Assembly (NCBI GenBank): GCA_012520015.1
Contig: JAAYPD010000427.1
Span: 1 to 13,993, forward strand
Length of the DNA stretch: 13,993 nucleotides
DNA from: Methanomicrobiales archaeon
GTDB taxonomy: Archaea > Halobacteriota > Methanomicrobia > Methanomicrobiales > Methanospirillaceae
Direction of reading: 5' to 3'
In this document: positions 6,874 to 13,993 of the stretch, piece by piece
Layout of the letters: each line of letters begins with the position of its first letter
Position numbering within the stretch: the first letter of the stretch is position 1
Notes under the pieces: model-generated
Told to the model about the DNA's origin: nothing
Database searches by the model: none
The model's input: the letters and a program-made list of their open reading frames with translations, nothing else
Translations under genes and position numbers: made by a program

Positions 6874-7107
6874 TCATGTACCGCTCATGATCGCCCCGGT
6901 CTGTCCGGCATGAGATCCTGATCCCACGTCCAGGTGATGATCCGGGAACGGAAGATTCAGCTCCTCAAAAAATATCCTGTCCATCCCGTACGAGTAATGC
7001 TGACCAGTGTGAAGAAGAGAAAAATCGATATCTCGTCTCTGACACTCCCGGATGATCGGGGACATCTTGATAATCTCCGGCCTTGTGCCAACAATAATAC
7101 TGATCAT
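6874..7107 (-). pseudogene. wecB: Truncated UDP-N-acetylglucosamine 2-epimerase (wecB-type), copy 2
   Basis: This is a second copy of the WecB N-terminus, 77 codons, starting at the ATG at 7107. It has the same VGTRPEIIK, HTGQHYSY and HHLDVGSGSH motifs as copy 1; over 76 residues only three differ (Glu/Gly, Val/Phe, Asp/Gly). It breaks off after IMSG, ten codons earlier than copy 1, and ends at once in TGA. About four fifths of the protein, including the sugar-nucleotide-binding domain, is absent, so it has no epimerase activity. The DUF2281-type antitoxin fragment follows downstream on the same strand. Confidence 0.88.
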
Positions 7108-7111
7108 ATGA
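6881..7111 (-). repeat. Direct repeat B: 5' end of wecB, copy 2
   Basis: Partner of 4327-4557: same orientation, same length, no gaps, 2,554 bp apart. Similarity ends abruptly 4 nt upstream of the start codon, since the flanks beyond are unrelated. Most of the 26 differences are silent. Confidence 0.9.
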
Positions 7112-7245
7112 GGTTAATCTGGTAAATCTTTCCATAAATCCTTCAGGGCAGGTAAACATCCGGCCTACCATACATACCTGCGCCTTTCAGCCATAAGATC
7201 AATGCATTAACCCGGCAGGTAGTCATCTGCCTTAAACTCTCATTC

Positions 7246-7308
7246 CAGAAAAAGAGAACAGGGGGTTCCTAACCTGTACATAAACAATAATTGTCAAACC
7301 CCGTTCTC
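7246..7308 (-). terminator. Hairpin terminator of the QueG-like gene
   Basis: On the minus strand GAGAACGGGGTT (7308-7297) can pair with AACCCC-CT-GTTCTC (7267-7254): 12 base pairs with a 2-nt bulge, followed by five T residues. The loop holds a small ACAAT/ATTGT inverted repeat. The left arm contains the last codons of the gene that stops at 7294, so this is well placed as its transcription terminator. Confidence 0.6.
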
Positions 7309-8013
7309 ATCCGGGCATGAAAGCGGGCAGGCACGAATACACATACCACACCTGAGTCCTCCTAATGTCTCGAACATGTACTTTGCACATCCCTCCCTTG
7401 AGATGGTCCCATCATGTTTCAGAGCTTTTGGAGGGCAGGCATCGATACAGGCCGAACAGTTCATGCATGCCTGATGAATAAAGGTTTCAGACCTTGTCCC
7501 AAGCTGCAAAGGTGCATCGGTCAGGATTGCAGTAAACCTCACCCTTGACCCGAATGCATCAGAGATAAACAGGTGATTTTTCCCAAATGAACCCAGCCCT
7601 GCGGAATATGCTGCATATTTCATGGAGAAATCTGCCATAAAGGTATTTTTATCAGCGTACCAGTATCCAAATTCACTGCCTTCGCTTGGCGCTATTGTGG
7701 CAATATACCCTTCCCTTTCCAGCTCCCTTGCAACATGGTACGCCATCACCCTGAGGGTTGCAGTACCGGCCATAAGGGTATTGGTATAAAGACCTCTGCC
7801 TCCAGGGAGAGGTAAAAAGGCCCCCTTTGGAATGAAAACTCCAATAAGAATGATTGACTTCAGGGAAGGCAGCAAAGTCAGCGGATTATTTCCCTGGTAC
7901 TCAGGGCTAGTAAATACCTGCGGATCTGCAACACCAGTTATATCAGCGCCCAGTTCTTTTGCCATTGTAGATATTCTGTCAGTGAGGTTTTTGTCCCATT
8001 CATTCTCTTTCAT
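7294..8013 (-). CDS. Two-cluster 4Fe-4S protein related to epoxyqueuosine reductase (QueG-like)
   Basis: The protein has 239 residues. The N-terminal two-thirds resemble the QueG/reductive-dehalogenase-type domain: LGADITGVAD at 21-30, YAAYSAGLGSFGKNHLFISD around 133-152 and a GSRVRFTAILTD strand after it. The C-terminal part is a bacterial-type ferredoxin fold with C183-C186-C189-C193P, and C222-C225-C229P with C209 as the likely fourth ligand of the second cluster. It is shorter than QueG (usually over 300 residues) and lacks its C-terminal HEAT-like region, so tRNA modification should not be assumed; archaea do not make queuosine in the bacterial way. A cytoplasmic redox enzyme or electron-transfer role is the safe statement. 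It appears to be a single-gene unit with a terminator behind it. Confidence 0.85.
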   Translation of the reverse strand: MKENEWDKNLTDRISTMAKELGADITGVADPQVFTSPEYQGNNPLTLLPSLKSIILIGVFIPKGAFLPLPGGRGLYTNTLMAGTATLRVMAYHVARELEREGYIATIAPSEGSEFGYWYADKNTFMADFSMKYAAYSAGLGSFGKNHLFISDAFGSRVRFTAILTDAPLQLGTRSETFIHQACMNCSACIDACPPKALKHDGTISREGCAKYMFETLGGLRCGMCIRACPLSCPDENGV

Positions 8014-8179
8014 TTAAATCCATGGATATGTATGCATCACAGATTGAAATATGAGAGGCATGGACCGGCAGCGGGGTCATCCTGACCTGTCCGAAAACCG
8101 GATATGAGCGCTCAATGCTGGATTACCTGCCCAGGCAGAGATCAATTCCAGGAAGAGAAGAACGGTCCTTTCTCATGAG
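8014..8179. other. Spacer with no recognised feature
   Basis: This lies between two minus-strand genes. I see no credible small gene or strong hairpin here; the region should contain the promoter of the QueG-like gene, but no clear TATA box stands out. Confidence 0.3.
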
Positions 8180-9208
8180 TTATGAGCGGTGAATCAACTG
8201 GTACATGAGCCCGTAGCTGCTCATTATCATCGTGAAAAGTCCGATGGAGAGCAGGTGGATCTCAAGGAAAGGCCTGAAGAAGAGACCGGATAAAAATGCG
8301 AAAAATATTGCGGCGCCAAAGATAAGTGTCGTCATTGAGGGAATTTTTGACAACACCTGGCTTTTTCTTGTTATGTCAATGAACAGGTGGGAGATTATCC
8401 CGGCCCCATGCCGGAGAGGATTCATCTTATGCTTGTTTGGCACATCATACCTGACTGATATCGGAACTTCAACCATCCTGATCCCGGTCGCGGCAAAGTG
8501 AGTTATCATATCTGACTCAAGGTTATACCCTTTTGAATAAAAGTCAAGGTTATCCATCGCCCGTTTACCAAGGACCCGAAACCCGGACTGGGAGTCGGTG
8601 ATGGCAACCCTGGAGGCAAATCTTGTAAACCCGTTCAGAACCTGCTGCCCAATCATTCGGTACAGGGGTATCTGACTCTTATCTCCCATGAAACGGGAAC
8701 CAATCACCATGTCAGCAATCCCAGTCAGAACCGGGGCAGCGACAACAGGTATCTCCCTTGGATCATGCTGACCGTCACCGTCAAGGAGGACGATAGTCTC
8801 AACCCCGCTTCTCTTTGCATGCATGAACCCGGTCATAACAGCCCCGGCTTTACCCTGGTTTTCCATGAGCCTGATAACCTCTGCACCGGCAGACTGAGCT
8901 TTTTCTGCAGTATTATCTGATGAACCGTCATCTATTACGATGACATGGGGAACAATTTTCTTTGCTTCAGAAACAACCAAGTCAATAATACTTCCTTCAT
9001 TGTATGCAGGTATCAGGACTGCCGTCTTTGAAAAGAGGTCAGGATGAGATCCTGGTAGAGGTTCAATGTGGTACGGACTGGTCAGGGCTGTCGTATTATC
9101 TGATGAATAATTATCATCCCTTATGCACAGCCCGGCATGACACCATATCTCATCACATTCCAGGGCAGTCTCCCCTTGAAAGCACCATGAATCATGCAAT
9201 GAATTCAT
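8180..9208 (-). CDS. Family-2 glycosyltransferase, dolichyl-phosphate sugar synthase type, with two C-terminal membrane helices
   Basis: The protein has 342 residues. The GT-A fold is clear: VLIPAYNEGS at 64-73, VIDDGSSDNT at 91-100, NQGKAGAVMTGF around 117-128, the metal-binding DGDGQHDP at 143-150 and SQSGFRVLGKRAMDNL near 207. Two hydrophobic segments follow (about 290-311 and 318-337), anchoring it in the membrane. Relatives load a sugar from a nucleotide donor onto polyprenyl or dolichyl phosphate, feeding archaeal N-glycosylation or lipid-linked glycan synthesis. The first about 60 residues are unusual: most relatives start close to the AVLIPAYNE strand, whereas here there is an extension with four cysteines (9, 18, 23, 28). 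The ATG at 9208 is the only conventional start before the upstream in-frame stop at 9278-9280, and it lacks a ribosome binding site, so the N-terminus is uncertain. Confidence 0.87.
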   Translation of the reverse strand: MNSLHDSWCFQGETALECDEIWCHAGLCIRDDNYSSDNTTALTSPYHIEPLPGSHPDLFSKTAVLIPAYNEGSIIDLVVSEAKKIVPHVIVIDDGSSDNTAEKAQSAGAEVIRLMENQGKAGAVMTGFMHAKRSGVETIVLLDGDGQHDPREIPVVAAPVLTGIADMVIGSRFMGDKSQIPLYRMIGQQVLNGFTRFASRVAITDSQSGFRVLGKRAMDNLDFYSKGYNLESDMITHFAATGIRMVEVPISVRYDVPNKHKMNPLRHGAGIISHLFIDITRKSQVLSKIPSMTTLIFGAAIFFAFLSGLFFRPFLEIHLLSIGLFTMIMSSYGLMYQLIHRS

Positions 9209-9545
9209 TTTTACATAGTAAGTGAGGTGGCAAACGGTTCCCCAAGTACTATCCCCGCACTGTTCCTGTATGAATGTTCACCTGCTACACTCTTGAGCAT
9301 TTCTAAATTATCCCATCCCTGCCAGATAATTATATCATCTTCACCGGACCCCCATCCGGTTCAGACTGCATCAGGATCTAAATATATATTGATTGAATAT
9401 AGTACAATAATACATAAATAGTTAGCGCCCCATGCCAGGAAAACCGGGAAAAAATTGAGGGTAAAAGTTGGTGCACATCTGGATAATTTCCCTCATTACA
9501 CTGGAAACCTGAAAAAGAAGAACAGATACCAGGACAACTTCTGCC
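9209..9545. promoter_or_regulatory. Divergent intergenic region with promoter of the plus-strand operon
   Basis: The best archaeal TATA box for the plus strand is AAATATATATTG at about 9380-9391, which predicts a transcript start near 9410 and a leader of about 135 nt before the ATG at 9546. The frame at 9227-9421 has no protein character. No clear promoter for the minus-strand glycosyltransferase is visible; a weak A/T stretch lies around 9300-9312. Confidence 0.45.
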
Positions 9546-9812
9546 ATGAAACTATCAAAAAAACCCCTGATTATTGGAACCATGGTATCCTGGTTTATCA
9601 TCATTGTCACGTTCATGTTCTCTGCCGGTTCATTTAATATGGAGATCCTCTTTGTTCTCTGGCTGATTGGGATCCTGATTATTGCAGAGCTTATCGATAC
9701 AAGATATGTCCGTCCTGGTTATGTCAGGAATATCATGATTATTGCCGGCGTCGGGACCATTCTTTTTGGGATCATCGTGATTAGAAAGGTCTGGGTGATA
9801 TTATACGGGTAA
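9546..9812 (+). CDS. Small membrane protein of unknown function, first gene of the MoxR operon
   Basis: The 88-residue protein has three predicted membrane-spanning stretches: about 8-29 (LIIGTMVSWFIIIVTFMFSA), 33-49 (ILFVLWLIGILIIAELI) and 61-79 (NIMIIAGVGTILFGIIVIR). The short loops are basic (MKLSKK at the start, DTRYVRPGYVRN between helices 2 and 3), which puts them on the cytoplasmic side. No catalytic or binding motif is visible and I do not recognise the family. It begins the compact operon that continues with DUF4129-like, DUF4350, MoxR and DUF58 genes, and its stop falls inside the start region of the next gene, so a role as a partner in that membrane-bound system is a reasonable guess. 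Confidence 0.7.
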   Translation: MKLSKKPLIIGTMVSWFIIIVTFMFSAGSFNMEILFVLWLIGILIIAELIDTRYVRPGYVRNIMIIAGVGTILFGIIVIRKVWVILYG

Positions 9813-11572
9813 GCAGCCGGCTAAAAAATTACATCTTTTTCCTGGCATATGCATTGGTTGTAATAATTGTTGCCGGTCTTCTGGTTGGAAACGGAGTTAC
9901 ACCACAGTTATACCCGGTTGGAAAAAATATCCAGGAGACCTCGTATCACCTGAATGCCGGAGATCTCAGGAAGCAGGCCTTTAATAGCTCAACTGACCTT
10001 CTGCCCCTGATGCAGGAACTGCTTGACTATAGCGGAACCATCGCGGTCACACTTCGAAAAGATGACATTGAATTTGCCAGCCATGATCTCTCAAGATATG
10101 CCAGCAGGTATCATGATCTTCAGAACCTGGTAATCAGACTGGACATGAATGAGAGTGAAATTGCACAATTCTCAGAGGACACAGGAAAGCAGAAAGATCT
10201 CCTCTCCCAGTTTGTATCTTCATCTGAATCACTCAAATCTCTTGAAAAACTTGAGATACAATACCATGACGAGAATGATCCGGATTCTGTGACCAGGGTC
10301 AGGTTACAGGGAAGGGCACTAAAAAACCGGATCCAGACCCTGCAGAACCAGTACGCCGATGTTACAGACTCATTATCTGCGCGTGGAGGCAGCCTTGGTG
10401 TTGACACGTCCCCGGTGAGACAGAGCAGGACTGAACTTGATCACCTGACCGGGATGGTTGCAGATAGGCAGAGTGAACGTGACCGGTACACCAGGTTTGC
10501 AAAAGCCGGCACTCCTTTTGTATCATTCCTCCCAGCCCCGGTTAATGTAACATTCCAGGATAAAGTGGAGATGTACGGGTTCATCTCCGGGTCACAGGAA
10601 GAGTATTTTCCAGTGGAGATCTCTATCGACAATGTTCCTGTTTTAAAGATTGTACCAGATGAGATTGGAGAGTTCAGATCATCTTTTAAAGTGCATAATA
10701 TTTCAGCCGGGGATCATCTCTTGAAGGCCAGGTGGGGGACTGCGTATTCAGAACCCTCGTTGATTCATGTAACTCCACTTGAGACAAAACTTGCTCTTAA
10801 AGTGCTTCCGGTAAAAGGTATGGCCGCCGTGAACCTTACCTGGTTACTTACCGCCAGGGATCCTGTTCCTGCAGTTCCGGTGACCATTTACCAAAATGAC
10901 CAGGTCTATGATACTGTCCTTACAAGTCAGGCCGGGACCTGCCTGGTTATGGTGCCCATTCCGGAGGGAACTTTTGATTTATTTGTCCGGTCAGAAGACC
11001 CTGCATATCCCCTTACCCCATCTGAAAGCCAGCATTACACCGTCATATCTGATGGTATACAGATTACTTCTGTGACCAGCTCAAATACCAGTCCTTTCCA
11101 GCCGGTGATGTTAATCGTCCCGGCCATTCTCCTCTTTGCAATCCCTGCGATTTACTTCTGGAGAAAAGGGATCGTGGGGACCAGGGCAAATGGCTTTTTG
11201 GAGGAATCTCCCAATAACATGGAGAGTAATGTACCTGTGACCGGACAAAATATACCTGGGAGTTGGGACGGGGATATGAGTATATCTGCAGAGGCTTTTA
11301 CTGAACCAGCTGGGTCGCCAAGGTGGGTATATCTGGATCTTCTCCGTGTATTGTCCGGCAGCCAGGGGATCGTCATCTCTCCGGTAATGACCCCACGGGA
11401 GATATCAGAGTCAATTCAGGAAGACGAGTGCAGGACGGGTTTTACCAGGTTTATCACATGGTATGAACGGGTAAGGTACGGGGGATGCACAAGGCCCGGA
11501 TGCACAAAAGCCATGGCAGAGGCAGCAGCAATGGTCAGGGAGTTATGCAAAGGGAGGAAGGATGAGATATAA
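9803..11572 (+). CDS. Membrane protein with coiled coil, Ig-like region and DUF4129-like C-terminus
   Basis: The conventional start is TTG at 9854 (572 residues), but the frame is open back to 9785 and the upstream codons complete a signal anchor (SSRLKNYIFFLAYALVVIIV), so translation probably begins upstream at a non-standard codon such as ATA 9803; the start given here is therefore approximate. Counting from 9854: an N-terminal membrane anchor; a charged helical, coiled-coil-like region at about 25-200; a beta-rich extracellular part with VEMYGFISGSQEEYFPVEIS near 240, typical of Ig-like modules; a second membrane helix at about 416-437; and a cytoplasmic tail from about 490 with TPREISESIQ and FITWYERVRYGG, the DUF4129 pattern found beside transglutaminase or MoxR/DUF58 genes. 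The tail also holds a CTRPGC pair. It overlaps the next gene by 11 nt. Confidence 0.75.
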   Translation: MRVSSRLKNYIFFLAYALVVIIVAGLLVGNGVTPQLYPVGKNIQETSYHLNAGDLRKQAFNSSTDLLPLMQELLDYSGTIAVTLRKDDIEFASHDLSRYASRYHDLQNLVIRLDMNESEIAQFSEDTGKQKDLLSQFVSSSESLKSLEKLEIQYHDENDPDSVTRVRLQGRALKNRIQTLQNQYADVTDSLSARGGSLGVDTSPVRQSRTELDHLTGMVADRQSERDRYTRFAKAGTPFVSFLPAPVNVTFQDKVEMYGFISGSQEEYFPVEISIDNVPVLKIVPDEIGEFRSSFKVHNISAGDHLLKARWGTAYSEPSLIHVTPLETKLALKVLPVKGMAAVNLTWLLTARDPVPAVPVTIYQNDQVYDTVLTSQAGTCLVMVPIPEGTFDLFVRSEDPAYPLTPSESQHYTVISDGIQITSVTSSNTSPFQPVMLIVPAILLFAIPAIYFWRKGIVGTRANGFLEESPNNMESNVPVTGQNIPGSWDGDMSISAEAFTEPAGSPRWVYLDLLRVLSGSQGIVISPVMTPREISESIQEDECRTGFTRFITWYERVRYGGCTRPGCTKAMAEAAAMVRELCKGRKDEI

Positions 11573-12500
11573 TTACCTGGCAGGACTTATGGTATGTGCC
11601 ACCCTTCTTATCCTTGGAATCTTTCTGACAACAAATTCATATGATTTATCAAGGGATAATCCTGGATGGAACGGCAGCTCTGAATTTTTCCATAAGCCTG
11701 ACCGGTATACAACAGAGATGATCCAGGATATCGGGCTATTGAAAGGGAAGACTGACTCAGCCTTCCTGATTATTGCTCCAACCGGGACATATTCTGATGA
11801 AGAGATAAATGATATCAGGAGCTTTTTGCATGGAGGAAATACAATAATCCTTGCCGACGAGACCGATGCAGGAAACAGCCTTCTTTCAGGCCTTGCAAGT
11901 TCTATCAGGATCGGTCCCTCCTATCTTGCCGGATTAGACCGGGCATACAATAACTCCTCGATAATCGTCACTAATCCGGTGACTGACCATCCATTAACAG
12001 CAGGGGTAGAATCACTTGTTCTTGACAAGGCAAAACCTCTCACCGGCGGGCAGGCAATAATCCAGACCGGGATCATGAGCTGGATAGATCTCAATTCCGA
12101 TTACCGGATGTCATCTGGCGAATCATTTGGCCGGTATACCGTTCTTGCACGGGAGCAGGCAGGAGACGGGGAACTTATTGTCCTCTCTGATTCGGGTGTT
12201 TTCATCAACTCAATGTCAGGCCTGGAACCTGAGTGGGGAAACAGGCAGTTTATTACAAACATCATCACGTACCGTCCAAAACTTCTGATCGAACAGGTTC
12301 ACAGCCGGACCGCAGACCAGAACAGATTTGGCTGGCTTGCCGGGCTGATTCGTTCAGATCCCATCATCAAAGGCCTGGTGGTGTTAATTGCCCTGCTTGC
12401 CTGTGCCTTTTTTTTAAGGAAAAGACCACCGGATCTCTCTTTTATTGACCCGGGGCCTGTGAAGATATTAGGAAGTGCAGATAAATATCAGGATGTTTAA
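11562..12500 (+). CDS. DUF4350-type membrane protein
   Basis: The protein has 312 residues. GGGAGGAAGG just before the ATG is a strong ribosome binding site lying within the previous gene, so the two are translationally coupled. Residues about 6-24 form a membrane anchor; 65-105 (FLIIAPTGTYSDEEINDIRS, then GGNTIILADETDAGNSLLSG) are the DUF4350 core, a Rossmann-like fold related to the ThuA/GATase-like group; YTVLAREQAGDGELIVLSDSG matches its later strand; a second membrane helix at about 267-288 is followed by a basic cytoplasmic tail (RKRPPD). The bulk is therefore outside the membrane. DUF4350 proteins occur in MoxR/DUF58 operons, and their biochemical role is not established. No catalytic triad is evident. 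Confidence 0.82.
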   Translation: MRYNYLAGLMVCATLLILGIFLTTNSYDLSRDNPGWNGSSEFFHKPDRYTTEMIQDIGLLKGKTDSAFLIIAPTGTYSDEEINDIRSFLHGGNTIILADETDAGNSLLSGLASSIRIGPSYLAGLDRAYNNSSIIVTNPVTDHPLTAGVESLVLDKAKPLTGGQAIIQTGIMSWIDLNSDYRMSSGESFGRYTVLAREQAGDGELIVLSDSGVFINSMSGLEPEWGNRQFITNIITYRPKLLIEQVHSRTADQNRFGWLAGLIRSDPIIKGLVVLIALLACAFFLRKRPPDLSFIDPGPVKILGSADKYQDV

Positions 12501-12506
12501 AATACC

Positions 12507-13520
12507 ATGAATACAGGAACAGATGAGAATCAGAAAGAGGATAACTGGAATGATGACAGTGACAGAGTCAGGATCTCTGCACTTGCAGGATTTCATGCAG
12601 AAGTGGTATCCTCCTTATCTCCGTTTATCGTTGGAAACCAGGAGCTTATAGAGCTCATTCTTATAGCCCTCCTTTCGGAAGGACATATCCTGATTGAAGG
12701 ACTGCCCGGGACTGCAAAGACTACTATTGCAAAGGCGATTGCCCTTGTAACCGGCTGTGAATTTGCCCGTATCCAGGGTGCCGTGGATCTCCAGCCAGCT
12801 GACATGATCGGGGTCCGTATCTATGATCAGCAGTCATGCGAGTTCACCCTTCGAAAGGGCCCCGTGTTCACCAATGTGCTCCTTGCAGATGAGATGAACA
12901 GGGTTCACCCAAAGGCACAGTCTGCATTTATTGAGGCCATGAGCGAGCGGCAGGCTACCATTGATGGCATTACCCTACCTGTCCCAAGGCCGTTCATAGT
13001 AATTGCTACCCAGAACTCTTTTGAGCTTGAAGGAACCTTCCCCCTTATTGAGGCCCAGCGTGACCGGTTCATGTTCAGCATAGTCCTCTCTCCCCTGAGC
13101 TCTGACGAGGAACTTGAAGTTATCAAAAGGGCATCTTCCGGAGCCCTGACATGGAGCAGGTTTGCTGAAAGACTAAAGCCGGTAACAGCTCCGGAAGAAC
13201 TGCAGGCAGCAATTAACAAGGTCTCCGAGGTCCGTATGGAAGATCCGATCCACAAGTACATCAGGGATATTATCATCGCCACAAGAAATCACCCTGACAT
13301 AGGTCTTGGTGCATCCAGCAGGGCATCCATTTCATTTGTAAAAGGTGGAAAAGGCGCTGCAGCACTTGCCGGAAGAACATATGTCATCCCTGATGACATC
13401 AGGAAGATTGCACAGTCCGTGCTAATTCACCGGCTGTACCTGACAAGGGAGGCAGAGATCGAGGGAATCAGGCCGGCTGATATCATCAGGGATATCCTTT
13501 CCCGCATTGAGGTGCCATAA
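12507..13520 (+). CDS. MoxR-family AAA+ ATPase
   Basis: The protein has 337 residues, the usual size. The order of motifs is that of MoxR: IVGNQELIELILIALLSEGH at 41-60, Walker A GLPGTAKTT at 65-73, RIQGAVDLQPADMIG around 88-102, Walker B VLLADEMNR at 124-132, sensor 1 in IATQN with N170, then EGTFPLIEAQRDRFMF with the arginine finger region, and the C-terminal lid domain with LGASSRASI. It is a cytoplasmic hexameric ATPase. MoxR proteins work with von Willebrand-type or DUF58 partners to remodel or assemble target complexes; here the DUF58 gene follows at 4 nt and two membrane proteins precede it, which suggests an envelope-associated target. It starts 6 nt after the preceding stop, without a strong ribosome binding site of its own. 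Confidence 0.95.
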   Translation: MNTGTDENQKEDNWNDDSDRVRISALAGFHAEVVSSLSPFIVGNQELIELILIALLSEGHILIEGLPGTAKTTIAKAIALVTGCEFARIQGAVDLQPADMIGVRIYDQQSCEFTLRKGPVFTNVLLADEMNRVHPKAQSAFIEAMSERQATIDGITLPVPRPFIVIATQNSFELEGTFPLIEAQRDRFMFSIVLSPLSSDEELEVIKRASSGALTWSRFAERLKPVTAPEELQAAINKVSEVRMEDPIHKYIRDIIIATRNHPDIGLGASSRASISFVKGGKGAAALAGRTYVIPDDIRKIAQSVLIHRLYLTREAEIEGIRPADIIRDILSRIEVP

Positions 13521-13524
13521 AAAG

Positions 13525-13993
13525 GTGAAGACCACTCCCTGTGCTGACGGATTCCTTGTAGTCTTCCTCGTATTAATCATACTCTCCTGTCTCCTTGATG
13601 AGCCGGTCTTACTTGGGGCAGGTACTACAACAGGACTTTTACTCATGGGTCTTTCTATCCTCTTCCTCTTCCATGTTGACAAAATACTAAAGACAGTAAG
13701 CGGTTCATGGAAATTTGAGAAGACCCTCATCAGGCAGGGTAGGAGCAATGCAATCGCCTGCATTATCTCTCTGGTTATTCCGGCCGGCTACCGGGTGCAG
13801 TACACAGATACACTGCCACCCATGTGCAGCCCTGGACCGGGAAGGAACACCGCAATGTCAGAGGCTGAAGGACGGCAGGAGCTTTCCTTATCTTACCAGT
13901 TTGTTCCTCATTATCATGGGACGATTAAGCACCAGGGAGGGGTAATTACAATACAGAACCGGTTTTTTATAAGTTCAGTCCCAATAACGGCGG
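13525..13993 (+). CDS. DUF58 protein (3' end outside window)
   Basis: The frame begins at GTG 13525, four bases after the MoxR stop, with GAGGTG 10 nt upstream inside the MoxR gene as ribosome binding site, and stays open to the window edge (156 codons). Two membrane helices come first (GFLVVFLVLIILSCLL at about 11-26, LLGAGTTTGLLLMGLSILFL at about 31-51), then a beta-rich segment with a VQYTDTLP strand, YQFVPHYHGTIKHQG and ITIQNRFFI, which matches the N-terminal half of DUF58 proteins (the D-x-LP turn, the Y-x-x-x-P-x-x-x-G motif and the dPFGLF-like strand, here NRFFIS). The von Willebrand-like domain would lie beyond the window. DUF58 proteins are the regular partners of MoxR ATPases. Confidence 0.85.
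   Translation, partial: MKTTPCADGFLVVFLVLIILSCLLDEPVLLGAGTTTGLLLMGLSILFLFHVDKILKTVSGSWKFEKTLIRQGRSNAIACIISLVIPAGYRVQYTDTLPPMCSPGPGRNTAMSEAEGRQELSLSYQFVPHYHGTIKHQGGVITIQNRFFISSVPITA

Noticed and set aside
4327..7111. Direct repeats as ends of a composite transposon or integron-like element
   Set aside because: The repeats are protein-coding wecB sequence, are only about 89% identical, show no terminal inverted repeats or target-site duplication, and no recognisable transposase or integrase lies between them.
7214..7231. GGCAG/CTGCC stem as a riboswitch or terminator
   Set aside because: It is only five base pairs with no supporting motif or T run; the stronger hairpin at 7254-7308 explains termination here.
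9227..9421. Plus-strand GTG-started frame in the divergent spacer
   Set aside because: A GTGAGG-like sequence sits at its start, but the product has no structure-like pattern and it overlaps the TATA region of the operon.
12593..13282. Antisense frames in the MoxR gene
   Set aside because: They are shadows of a strongly conserved AAA+ ATPase reading frame on the plus strand.
1..13993. CRISPR array, tRNA or rRNA genes
   Set aside because: I saw no regularly spaced short repeats, no cloverleaf-like sequence ending in CCA and no rRNA-like conserved blocks on either strand.

Overview
The window looks archaeal, most likely from a methanogen of the Methanomicrobiales (for example a Methanospirillum relative). 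That placement is an inference from A/T-rich TATA-like boxes, short GGAG/GAGGTG/GTGAGG ribosome binding sites, the gene families present and the codon style; no marker gene is available to prove it. There are no rRNA, tRNA or CRISPR features, and no intact transposase was recognised.

Layout. (1) 1-4256 is very A/T-rich and encodes cell-surface polysaccharide enzymes: a 5'-truncated hexapeptide-repeat acetyltransferase on the plus strand, converging with three tandem GT4-fold glycosyltransferases on the minus strand. (2) 4257-7111 is a debris field bounded by two direct, gene-precise copies (231 bp each, about 89% identical) of the 5' end of a wecB-type UDP-GlcNAc 2-epimerase gene. Between them lie a frameshifted AbiEi-like antitoxin/regulator, a 42-codon remnant of what looks like its nucleotidyltransferase partner, an orphan DUF2281-type antitoxin that has lost its toxin and its own C-terminus, and about 700 bp of unassigned mosaic sequence. 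(3) 7294-9208 has ordinary chromosomal composition, with a QueG-like two-cluster 4Fe-4S protein (followed by a good hairpin terminator) and a membrane-anchored family-2 glycosyltransferase of the dolichyl-phosphate-sugar synthase type, both on the minus strand. (4) 9546 to the window end is a compact plus-strand operon: a small three-helix membrane protein, a membrane protein with a coiled coil and a DUF4129-like tail, a DUF4350 membrane protein, a MoxR AAA+ ATPase and the start of a DUF58 protein.

How it fits together. The glycosyltransferase island is read from immediately downstream of wecB copy 1, with only 7 nt between the truncated wecB frame and the first glycosyltransferase. The composition changes abruptly at about 4300, inside wecB. 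The simplest reading is that foreign polysaccharide genes replaced the rest of a wecB gene, and that the region as a whole has been repeatedly cut and rejoined, with wecB 5' ends and toxin-antitoxin remnants left as scars. The MoxR/DUF58/DUF4350/DUF4129 operon is a known archaeal and bacterial association thought to form an envelope-linked chaperone-like system whose substrate is unknown.

The most interesting material is the pair of wecB 5' fragments and the broken toxin-antitoxin pair between them. I do not see a clear, intact, previously undescribed system.
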